Positions 1 through 10,900 of a stretch of 64,000 nt of DNA are shown here, piece by piece (the first letter of the stretch is position 1; each line of letters opens with the position of its first letter). The notes under the pieces were generated by a model. That model was not told the origin of the DNA, searched no databases, and saw only the letters and a list, made by a program, of their open reading frames with translations. Origin of the DNA: Ypsolopha sequella (Eukaryota > Arthropoda > Insecta > Lepidoptera > Ypsolophidae); the NCBI GenBank assembly GCA_934047225.1, contig OW204012.1, forward strand, positions 14,260,001-14,324,000, read 5' to 3'. Both the position numbers and the translations under genes were made by a program.

Positions 1-480
1 CGGGATACAGCGGGTAACACTCTGCTGGGGGGGGGGCTAGAGGGGGGGGAAGTTTCCTTACGCTGCGCCCTCTTTTGAGCCTCATATCTGCTCATTTATA
101 CCTATTAGGGCAAGTGTGGTGTCATTTTCAGATAAATAAAGGATGGCCAATCATTTTCTGGTATATAAAAAACACCTCTACATAGAAAAAAAAAGAAATA
201 CGACGCAAAATATGAAATATTATTAACAAAAAAAATTTTTGAAATGTCGATAAATTTCAAATTAGTAAAGATATTGACATAAAAAAAATATATTTAGAAA
301 GCCACATTCATCCAAATTCCAACAATATAAATTTTATTGGAATGATTTATGAAAAAATGTGAAAAAAAAAAAATTAACACAGCGCGGCAGAGCAACGCAC
401 TTACTTTTCTTGGAAAAATATTGACAACAAAAACTACTTTTATAGGCGGTAGGTTACCGTTGCTAGTCAAAAAAGTGTTT

Positions 481-1695
481 TTAAAAAGAAGACATATTTT
501 TGGATAAACCTTGTGTATAGTACACGTATGTATGTATATGTAGTACGTACATATTTTTTATTTCACATAACTCAGCGCACTTTAGTTGCCGCTGAAAACA
601 TTTGCACCTGGCGCCGCAGTTATTTTTGCATCTGCACCTGATCATTTCCATGCAAGCATCGGCAGCTACTGGCAAGTCTATCCATGTAGTTTGCCAGCTG
701 TCATCGATTTTGGTCCATCCCCAATTAGATGGACTAGGAAGATTTTGAGTCGGTGACATCTGACCCCATACATGGACTGCTTGAAACACTGCTCGCAGGA
801 AATGCTGGTGCAGAGCTCCTTTTGTGGGTGGTATGTTTTCCAGCTGGCCGTCTTTTTTTGTAAAAAGGTGCTTTCGGCATTCATTTACACACGAGAATGA
901 GCTAGATCTAAAACAAAACAAAAACATTTACCTGTCATACAAAATAACAACAAATTTTTCTATTATTGCCATCGCATCGCAAATTCTCTCACCAAAAGCT
1001 GCCATAAAGCCTTCTGTTGCATCAGGAAAAGCATTCCAGGCTACGAATGCACTTTTCTTTCTTTGCCGTTAAAAGAAGAGACTGTATCACAATCTGTAAA
1101 GGCATGGAACAGAGGCAGAACTTTTGCTTTTTGGGGCCCTGTAAAAGAAAATATTTTTTACATTATCTAAGCAAGTCACGTAGATAAATAAAATCATAAT
1201 CATATAATTGTTACCTAGAGTATTTGCTATTTCATGACAACAAAGGTACTGGTGGTGTTTCCCAGTACTTACGTGTACCCATAGCTCCTCTAGCTGAGGT
1301 AATTGTTGCACACTTGCGATTGCCAGCACCACTACATCGGTATCTACAGTGCGAATCATAATCCGTGTAAAACCCTGGCTTACTGCGTCAGCCACATGTA
1401 CCATCATTCTTGTGTCCGCCTCTTCATGGTTACATGGCGCTAATCTTTGTGTGTCGCGAGTACTTTTAGATAAGATATTGGGTCCATCTGTAGCATAAAC
1501 GTCTTTCCTTTCATCAGTCATAAGAAAAACAATAGAGTAAATGAAATAACTCTTCCTTGTTAGTATTGTCTCTCAGAAAGCTTGCCCAACCTTTGGGTAT
1601 TCTTGTGGTTGCAGTCACCCATGTTCTGAGGCTCCTGCCACGTTTCTCCCTGGTTAAATTTTTCAAGCTTTCGCTGTTATACGTGTCTCAGCGTG
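481..1695 (-). pseudogene. HEEADTR/CXC transposon-associated protein, left-arm copy (frameshifted)
   Basis: This is the mirror copy of the right-arm gene. The HEEADTR and DTDVVVLAIA motifs lie at 1087-1521 and the CXC-bearing last exon at 481-927, almost residue-identical to the other arm. It lacks the 4-bp TCCA duplication of the right arm, so the FHAFTDCDTVSSF region near 1095-1110 reads through. It has instead lost one G in the following GKGKK segment (near 1068), which brings a stop a few codons later. The two arms therefore carry different disabling mutations. The last exon with its cysteine pattern stays open in both. Confidence 0.68.
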
Positions 1696-1726
1696 TAGCA
1701 GAGAGTTAACCAAGGTATCGCGTATA

Positions 1727-2951
1727 GATATCGTCTGGGACACGTATAACAGCGAAAGCTTGAAAAATTTAACCAGGGAGAAACGTGGCACGGGCCTGAG
1801 AACACGGGTGACTGCAATCACAAGAATATCCAAAGGTTGGGCAAACTTTTTGAGAGACAATACTAACAAGGAAAAGTTGTTTCATTTACTCTCTATTTTT
1901 TTCTTATGACTGATGAAAGGAAAGACGTTTATATCACAAATGGACCCAATGTCTTATCTAAAAGTACTCGCGACACACAAAGATTAGCGCCATGTAACCA
2001 TGAAGAGGCGGACACAAGAATGATGGTACATGTGGCTGACACAGTAAGCCAGGGTTTTACACGGATTATGATTCGCACTGTAGATACCGATGTAGTGGTG
2101 CTGGCAATCGCAAGTGTGCAACAATTACCTCAGCCAGAAGAGCTATGGGTACACGTAGGTACTGGGAAACACCACCAGTACCTTTGTTGTCATGAAATAG
2201 CAAATACTCTAGGTAACAATTATATTATTATGATTTTATTTATCTACGTGACGTGCTTAGATAATGTAAAAAATATTTTCTTTTACAGGGCCACAAAAAG
2301 CAAAAGTTCTGCCTCTGTTCCATCCACGCCTTTACAGGTTATGATACAGTCTCTTCTTTTAACAACAAAGGAAAGAAGAGTGCATTCGAAGCCTGGAATG
2401 CTTTTCCTGATGCTACAGAAGGCTTTATGACAGCTTTTGATGAGAGAATTTGCGATGCGATGGCAATAATAGAAAAATTTGTTGTTATTTTGTATGACAG
2501 GTAAATGTTTTTGTTTTGTTTTAGATCTAGCTCATTCTCGTGGGTAGATGAATGCCGAAAGCACCTTTTTACAAAAAAAGACGGCCAGCTGGAAAACATA
2601 CCACCCACAAAAGGAGCTCTGCACCAGCATTTCCTGCGAGCAGTGTTTCAAGCAGTCCATGTATGGGGTCAGATGTCACCGACTCAAAATCTTCCTAGTC
2701 CATCTAATTGGGGATGGACCAAAATCGATGACAGCTGGCAAACTACATGGATAGACTTGCCAGTAGCTGCCGATGCTTGCATGGAAATGATCAGGTGCAG
2801 ATGCAAAAATAACTGCGGCGCCAGGTGCAAATGTTTTCAGCGGCAACTAAAGTGCGCTGAGTTATGTGAAATAAAAAATATGTACGTACTACATATACAT
2901 ACATACGTGTACTATACACAAGGTTTATCCAAAAATATGTCTTCTTTTTAA
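1727..2951 (+). pseudogene. HEEADTR/CXC transposon-associated protein, right-arm copy (frameshifted)
   Basis: I recognise this as the C-terminal part of a large uncharacterised, transposon-like family of invertebrates. Motifs run in order. A VWD-x-Y...TREKRG block is at about 1731-1800. CNHEEADTRMMVHVAD lies in the 1906-2430 reading frame, followed by TVDTDVVVLAIA. An AFTGYDTVSSF...KGKKSA block is at about 2327-2390. A final exon (2525-2951) ends in the cysteine cluster CRCKNNCGARCKC. Two introns fit GT/AG: about 2212-2287 and 2503-2524. Damage: a 4-bp TCCA duplication near 2320 shifts frame inside the DTVSSF exon, and the frame is also broken in the T-run near 1890. The EEAD...TxDTD spacing recalls the XPG-I/FEN nuclease core, which is inference only. 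No N-terminal part is visible. Confidence 0.7.
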
Positions 2952-3430
2952 AAACACTATTTTGACTAGCAACGGTAACCTACCGCCTATAAAAGTAGTT
3001 TTTGTTGTCAATATTTTTCCAAGAAAAGTAAGTGCGTTGCTCTGCCGCGCTGTGTTAATTTTTTTTTTTTCACATTTTTTCATAAATCATTCCAATAAAA
3101 TTTATATTGTTGGATTTTGGATGAATGTGGCTTTCTAAATATATTTTTTTTATGTCGATATCTTTACTAGTTTGAAATTTATCGAAATTTAAAAATTTTT
3201 CTTTGTTCATAATATTTCATATTTTGCGTCGTATTTCTTTTTTTTTCTATGTAGAGGTGTTTTTTATATACCAGAAAATGATTGGCCATCCTTTATTTAT
3301 CTGAAAATGACACCACATTTGCCCTAATAGGTATAAATGAGCAGATATGAGGCTCAAAAGAGGGCGCAGCGTAAGGAAACTTCCCCCCCCCTCTAGCCCC
3401 CCCCAGCAGAGTGTTACCCGCTGTATCCCG

Positions 3431-3849
3431 GGCGTTTTCTACTCCAGTACATCTAAGTAACAAGTATGCCAAGTTTCATGCTTTAATGACGAAAATATTG
3501 GTTCCCATACATTGGGTTGCTATAAATATTCCACTAAAGCATGTTCTTTTCTTGTAACGAGATTGCTTTAAATTTTGTTTAATAGTTTTATTCGGAGTTT
3601 TATAGTAGGTATTTGGATCCAATCATTTCTTAGATTGACTGTACTTTGTATGTGAGGCCGAGTTGACCCCCAATAAAATTGATTTAATCGAAAGGTGTCA
3701 ACTCGGACACGCGTCCTAGTTTTATGTGGCCGAGATGACCCCTTATTCATTATGTACAGTATTTTTTAATTTTCTATCATAGTTAAAATGTTCCATCACG
3801 AAGTGACAACATATACCATTAACTCCTAGAAATATGAGTTAATATTGAA
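3431..3849. other. Gene-free stretch
   Basis: AT-rich sequence between the palindrome and the first LINE relic. I see no exon, array or clear repeat. It lies upstream of the first visible exon of gene A. Confidence 0.4.
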
Positions 3850-4840
3850 TAGAATAAAACCTGAACTGGCTTCCCATTCGTGATCATAGAAACTTTAGAA
3901 TTATTTGTCTTCTTTATAGTATAATTAATGATCCAAATGCACCGACATACCTCAAGTCAATGATAAAATTCATGTCTGCAATCATAATAGAATACTTCGA
4001 TCCTCAAATAATCTTCTCCTCTCAACTCCCCTTCATCATTCTGGATTTCAATCCATTTCTTTTGTTGTAGTTGCTGTGCATCTCTGGAACAAACTTCCCA
4101 AATATATCAGAAAAGCCCCCTCTCGCAACTCCTTTAAGTGTTCTGTGCACAGACAATATTTATCTCTCAGATAATTCTTCTAAACAAACATAGGTATGAT
4201 CAGTTACTTTCCTATTGCTCTTTCTTCGCAGTCATTATATTTATTTATGTACCCATTTATCACAAATTTTATGTATTCATTGTTATTTATGTATTCTATA
4301 ACTAAGATATATATCTGTATACATAATAAAATGATATATATAAGTACATCATAAGTATTAAACCATATTTGTTTTTTTTTTAGGTAAGGTTAAGTTACCT
4401 AGTCATTAGTTATTTAGAGTATAGTACATTTCAAATACCATGGCCCGATTCCACTTGAAACTTAACAATGGGGCTCATAATGTTTGCCTTTTGTTATCTA
4501 ATTTGGAGCACTTCAAATTGGCACGCGTCGGTGCAATCTGTATGTAACTAAAAGCAACACCGCAAAAGGGTCTGGCCAGGTATCTTTTGTTATCACTAAT
4601 CCTATTGTTAACACCTAATGACCGTCTTAAGTGGAATCGGGCCATGGTATTTGAAATGTACTATAACTTTAATTACTTTGTCATTGTAGTTTTTAATTTC
4701 TTCTGCATGCCTACCAACTACTATTTATATTTCTTGTACCATCTTTGATTTGACTGGTAGAGAATGCTTTATGCATTAAGTCCGCCATTTTGTACGTTTT
4801 AATTGTGCAATAAAGAATTTATGATGATGATGATGAAATA
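3850..4840 (+). mobile_element. Non-LTR retrotransposon (LINE) 3' relic, split by a MITE
   Basis: Conceptual translation of 3865-4170 gives LNWLPIRDHRNFRIICLL, then APTYL-like (NDPNAPTYLKS), and after decay LWNKLPKYIRKAPSRNSFK. These are the conserved C-terminal blocks of LINE reverse transcriptases (RTE/CR1/Jockey-like). The 3' untranslated tail resumes at 4665 (TAGAGAATGCTTTATGCATT, then GTGCAATAAAGAATTTATG) and ends in a GAT microsatellite at 4823-4835, a typical LINE tail. Frames are broken and the element is dead. A TIR element occupies 4421-4664 inside it. Confidence 0.7.
4421..4664. mobile_element. TIR MITE (36-bp perfect inverted ends)
   Basis: ATAGTACATTTCAAATACCA...CCACTT at 4421-4456 is perfectly inverted at 4629-4664. 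A flanking TA on each side is compatible with a Tc1/mariner-type target duplication. No coding capacity. Inserted in the 3' UTR of the LINE relic. Confidence 0.85.
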
Positions 4841-4923
4841 TATAAAACTTTAAAAGCTCAATATAATATATTTATTAACATTAAATTATATGAAAGAAAT
4901 TATGTTATTTTTTTATATTTCAG

Positions 4924-4995
4924 TGTACTCGTGTACCAGAAAATAAACGTGAACTGCAGGCAAGAGTCTCAAGATTCGAGATTTAAGATTCCACA
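4924..4995 (+). CDS. Gene A exon 1 (first visible)
   Basis: TATTTCAG acceptor and CCACA|GTGAGT donor enclose 72 nt. The only open frame reads VLVYQKINVNCRQESQDSRF. It starts with one base of a split codon, so an earlier exon must exist. Phase at the end (2) fits exon 2. Confidence 0.6.
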
Positions 4996-7900
4996 GTGAG
5001 TATTTTATATTGAATATAATATAATAGAAGCCGTTTATTAGTCACAAATGAACACAATATTATAAAAACAAAATACACAAAACACACATAACAAATCGGT
5101 CTAAGGCTCGACTTATGGCTGTTTGTTAGAAACAAAAACCCGTCGATCTTCCACCTTAGCCTATATCACAAGGTAACACAAAATCAAATAAAAAAAAAAA
5201 TACTAACAATAATCAGGAACTAAACTAAAATTACATTAAAAAAACAGATGGAATAAAAAATAATACTTAATACTTAATCGGATCCTCCTATACAATAACC
5301 CCGCCAGTAATCTGGGACTATATTAATTAATATTGAAAATTTACTTTGTCTTTTAAATTATTATAATTACATAGAAAAACAGTTAAATGAAAATTTTTTG
5401 TGAGATATATTTCTGGCCATTCGGGCCATTCTAATGTTTAATATTTAATCACAGCCATACATCTGACTCTATAACTAACAACAGACTACCCATCCCCACA
5501 CACACTCTTCTCCACAAATCAAAATTTAATCAATGTTTTACAGTCCGCATTCTAAAATCATTCATACCAGCCCTAACGGACATTCAACTCAGAACGTGGG
5601 AGAGTTCGTTCATATGGTCGCTTGGTGCACAATATGGTCCAGGCTTAAACAAGCAACATTAAACAGTCATCATTCCGTTTTAATTCCCCACTCACATCCC
5701 TCCAACTGCTTGGTCCTCCACTAAATAGATTGGCATGAACAGCATTCACCGCGTGGCGCCATCCCATCTCATCGCTACATAACTAAGAACAGAAAAGTCT
5801 GCATCGATGCGGTGGGATGGCGCTGTGTGACTCTTTTAATATCTTGTAAATAGGTTAGGTTAAATGTAAATAGTTTTTATTTTTTCATTTTTTAATTACC
5901 TATCTGTTATAATTTCACTATTTCATTGTGACTGATGTAGGGCCCGAATGGCCCGAAATATATCTCACAAAAAATTTTCATTTAACTGTTTTTCTATGTA
6001 ATTATAATCAAATATTTTCAAAATTTCAAATATCAAATCTCTAGATATTGTTGATACACACCTAATAAAATATGTTTGAGATCTGTATATGGTTCGTATT
6101 CATCAAACGAGGAGAAAAAGTGTGTTTGAAGACCTCATTTGAAAACCCTAGATTATAATTCAAAATGCATATACCAGAAATTTATTAAAATTTTCCGTGT
6201 ATTTCATGAAATACACAGAAAAGAAACACCCGTATTTTTTTCGCATATCGCCTTAAGTCTGCATAATCAGTGCAGAGTCTGCGTCCATTGACAACAGACA
6301 CCCGCTCATTGACAACAGACACCCGCTCATTGACAACAGACACCCGCTCATTGACAACAGACACCCGCTCATTGACAACAGACACCCGCTCATTGACAAC
6401 AGACACCCGCTCATTGACAACAGACACCCGCTCATTGACAACAGACACCCGCTCATTGACAACAGACACCCGCTCATTGACAACAGACACCCGCTCATTG
6501 ACAACAGACACCCGCTCATTGACAACAGACACCCGCTCATTGACAACAGACACCCGCTCATTGACAACAGACACCCGCTCATTGACAACAGACACCCGCT
6601 CATTGACAACAGACACCCGCTCATTGACAACAGACACCCGCTCATTGACAACAGACACCCGCTCATTGACAACAGACACCCGCTCATTGACAACAGACAC
6701 CCGCTCATTGACAACAGACACCCGCTCATTGACAACATACACCCGCTCATTGACAACATACACCCGCTCATTGACAACATACACCCGCTCATTGACAACA
6801 GACACCAGCTCATTGACAACAGACACCAGCTCATTGACAACATACACCCGCTCATTGACAACATACACCCGCTCATTGACAACAGACACCCGCTCATTGA
6901 CAACAGACACCCGCTCATTGACAACAGACACCCGCTCATTGACAACAGACACCCGCTCATTGACAACAGACACCCGCTCATTGACAACATACACCCGCTC
7001 ATTGACAACAGACACCCGCTCATTGACAACAGACACCCGCTCATTGACAACATACACCCGCTCATTGACAACATACACCCGCTCATTGACAACATACACC
7101 CGCTCATTGACAACAGACACCCGCTCATTGACAACAGACACCCGCTCATTGACAACAGACACCCGCTCATTGACAACAGACACCCGCTCATTGACAACAT
7201 ACACCCGCTCATTGACAACAGACACCCGCTCATTGACAACATACACCCGCTCATTGACAACAGACACCCGCTCATTGACAACAGACACCCGCTCATTGAC
7301 AACAGACACCCGCTCATTGACAACATACACCCGCTCATTGACAACAGACACCCGCTCATTGACAACATACACCCGCTCATTGACAACAGACACCCGCTCA
7401 TTGACAACAGACACCCGCTCATTGACAACATACACCCGCTCATTGACAACAGACACCCGCTCATTGACAACAGACACCCGCTCATTGACAACAGACACCC
7501 GCTCATTGACAACAGACACCCGCTCATTGACAACATACACCCGCTCATTGACAACAGACACCCGCTCATTGACAACATACACCCGCTCATTGACAACAGA
7601 CACCCGCTCATTGACAACAGACACCCGCTCATTGACAACAGACACCCGCTCATTGACAACAGACACCCGCTCATTGACAACAGACACCCGCTCATTGACA
7701 ACAGACACCCGCTCATTGACAACATACACCCGCTCATTGACAACAGACACCCGCTCATTGACAACAGACACCCGCTCATTGACAACAGACACCCGCTCAT
7801 TGACAACAGACACCCGCTCATTGACAACATACACCCGCTCATTGACAACAGACACCCGCTCATTTAAAAACAAATTCGGAAATTAATCGAAACATGTCGC

Positions 7901-10900
7901 GTTTTGCGAGGTCTTCATTTCACTGATAATTAAAAAACCCAGACAGCTTCTTTTACAATTCATCGTAGAAATACTGAACTTTAATATTTCAGGGCCTCTT
8001 CATCATCAGAAACAAACACAAGGAGCTGGTACCCCGCTCACACATACTTCACCAGTTCAGAGAATGATGAGGAATTGCCAAGGAATATGTCTAGAGATGT
8101 GGACAGGTATTTATCATCATTATGGTCATGTCTGCCTCCCATTGGGTGCCTAATGGTGGGCCTATTGTGTGTCTTTAGTTGCCAACTGCACTGAATGCCT
8201 ATTGTCAAAAACATAGATATACTATCAAATTTCGATTGTCTAAGGATTTTATGTTCGCACTTGAAGTGACGACACAGTTCGTAAATAGTAAATAGTTTTG
8301 AAAGTTCAGTTTTTATCTATGTTTTTGATGATAGGCACCCAGTCCAGTTGGCAACAAAGGATACATAATAGAAGGGCAGCCGGCGCGCGGCGTAGCACAG
8401 TGTTTAATCGCGCGCGACGCAACTTAGTTGAATTACAAGTGCGAGGAGCGTGACACGATGTTTTTGCGATTAAACAGTACGTTACGCTCCTTGCACATGT
8501 GATTGAACTAGTGGCGTCGCGCGCGATTAAAGACTATGCTACGCCGCCAGGACCAGTTAGAAATAAATAAAAAAGTAATATAAGAATTAAACACAAAAAG
8601 TCCAAGTTGTAAGGGGTTGTAGCTAACAAAAAGGTCTGTGATTCAGCAAAATGCCACAACAGAACTAACGCTCCGTCAGAGGCCTTTTATACAATTTATC
8701 CATCTCGCCACACAAGTCTGTCCTTTGTATGCGTGTTCTACTCTCTGTCAGCTATGCAATCTTCTTTCCTGACGATGCTTCTAAAAGTACTGTGGCGCCA
8801 TCTGTGACCATAACCACACCCGTAAAGCTTCCGTAACGTTTCCGAAAGAATTTGTTCCATACATAATGATAATAGACTCTTTATTGCACAAAAAACACGA
8901 AAAAATACAATTTAGGATAATGAAAAACAAGGCAAAGGTGGGCTTATTTCTAAAAGAATTTTCTTCCAGTCAACCAAAGACTAAAGACCAAAGACCTTCT
9001 TTTTTAACCGACTTCAAAAAGGAGGCGGTTCTCAATTCGACTGTATGTTTTTTTTTTTTTTTTTTTTATTTTTTTTTTTTTGGCGTTGTTACTCCATAAC
9101 TCCGTCATTTCCCAACCGATTTGAACAATTCTTTTTTTGTTTGAAAGAGTATACTTCCAGGTAGGTCCCATTTTAGGTTTGGTCATGATCTGATGAAGGT
9201 CTTCAGAGATAGGCAGTGGAACTCCTCAGAAAATGACAGCATATCTCTCGAAATTGAGGCAATCGCTATGTACTTGGGTGCTGATTACAAGGTATTACTT
9301 GAAAATCGACATTCTTCCACCTGACCTTCGATCCTGGCTTCATCAACATATTCACCATAGAACTCTTCAACGGATCAGAGCACATAACTCGAGATTGCGG
9401 CAATCACTGCGTTAGGGTGCTGATTCAAGGGTATTACTTGGAGATTATCAGAATACCCACCTGACCTTCGATCCTGGCTTCATCACCATAGAACTCCTCA
9501 ACGGATGACAGCACATAACTTTAGATTGCGGCAACCAGTTTGTGTTAGGATGCTCATTGCAGGGCATTGCTGAAAATTGCCAGTGTACACACCTGAATTT
9601 CGATCTTGGCTTCATCACCGTAGAACTCTTCAACGGATGACAGCACATAACTCGAGATTGCGGTAATCATGTTGTGTTAGGGTGCTGATAGCAGGAAGCT
9701 ACTCAAACATGGCTACTTATACTCACTTGAACTTCGTTTCATATTAACACCACGTTTGCAAGAACTACCTATACTTCACAATTTAACCCAGCAACACTAA
9801 AAAATGTGAAATAAAATAAACTTTTAACAAAAAAATAGCAACCGACTTCAATAGTAACAGCAGTCATTCACTAAAAAGTTAATAATAATTCTATAAAGAC
9901 CGATGGTACCGAAGCAACACTTTTGCTGACTTCTTTCTTCCTGAAACATTATGTTATCTAGAAGTCGGCGTATTTCCTACGATATAGCAACATAGAAACC
10001 AATATAAGCACGCCGACTTCTAGATAACATAACGTTTCAGGAAGAAAGAAGTCGGCAAAAGTGTTGCTTCGGTACCATCGGTCTTTATAGAATTATTATT
10101 AACTTTTTAGTGAATGACTGCTGTTACTATTGAAGTCGGTTGCTATTTTTTTGTTAAAAGTTTATTTTTGATCCCCAGGTAAATAAAGTGTCTTAGGTGA
10201 GGCTCAAGGCCGAGCTCCGTTTCCGAACGAATTTTTTTTTTTGTTAACTGGTTTGAAACCCTAGTAAAGTATCTTTGGCGAAGCCATAGACCAAGCCGCG
10301 TTGCCGAACCAAATTATTTCTTGTCCTGTGTTTCTTGCAAGGCCAAAGGCCGAGCCGGGTTTCCATCAAACGAAATTTTTGTTACTATTAGTTTGTATAT
10401 CAAGTAGTTATAAAATTTAGAAGAGTTTATAATATATATATTGTTTTAATACTAATAAATAAACAAAATAAATAAATAAAGCTTATAAAAGCAAAATATA
10501 ATATATTTATTAATACTTATAGTTTTAACAATTATAATTATGATAATAATAAAAAATAAACTTTATATTTCCAAAATCATTTACAATTCAGGTTTCTATC
10601 TCATTCCGTCTAAGAGCTAGAGACCCGTGACATACAGACAGACATACAGTCAGACGTACAGCGGAGTGACATTAATAGGGCTTGCCCTTTGGGTACGGAA
10701 CCCTAAAATAACCATTACTTTCACGGAAAAAAAAATATTTTTGAGTGAAAGAAATGCATTTTGAAAGCGCGCGGTGCTTCAATTGTCGTAATGTATGTAT
10801 GTATGTATGAATTGTTGTGTGTTTGTCCGACGATAACTCGAGTATCGTTGATCAGAACATTATGAAATTTGGCGAGTAAATGAGACAAAAATATTTTTTA

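Larger units (their letters stand above)
1..3430. mobile_element. Giant imperfect inverted repeat (palindromic transposon dimer)
   Basis: Bases 1-1687 reappear in reverse complement at 1739-3430, leaving a 51-bp unpaired centre at 1688-1738. The outer ends match (CGGGATACAGCGGGTAACAC at 1; its complement ends at 3430), followed inward by G-rich/C-rich runs. The arms differ by scattered substitutions and indels, for example a 4-bp TCCA duplication present only in the right arm, so they are not a copied read. Each arm carries the same decayed gene, transcribed outward from the centre. The window starts exactly at the arm end, so whether the left arm continues further cannot be told. It could be a fold-back transposon or two head-to-head insertions. 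Confidence 0.85.

Noticed and set aside
1..3430. Palindrome as a sequencing artefact (missed hairpin adapter)
   Set aside because: The arms differ by base substitutions and distinct coding lesions, more than read noise would give. Not fully excluded without reads.
6285..7863. CRISPR array
   Set aside because: Units are contiguous without spacers and the genome is eukaryotic. The same holds for the 32-, 34-, 68- and 121-bp arrays.
6185..7886. Reading frames over 530 codons (VNERVSV, TDTRSLT, MSGCLLS heptads) as a repeat protein gene
   Set aside because: All come from one 21-bp unit and are open in several frames on both strands; there is no codon-position bias in the variants and no splice or start context. 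It lies in a gene A intron.
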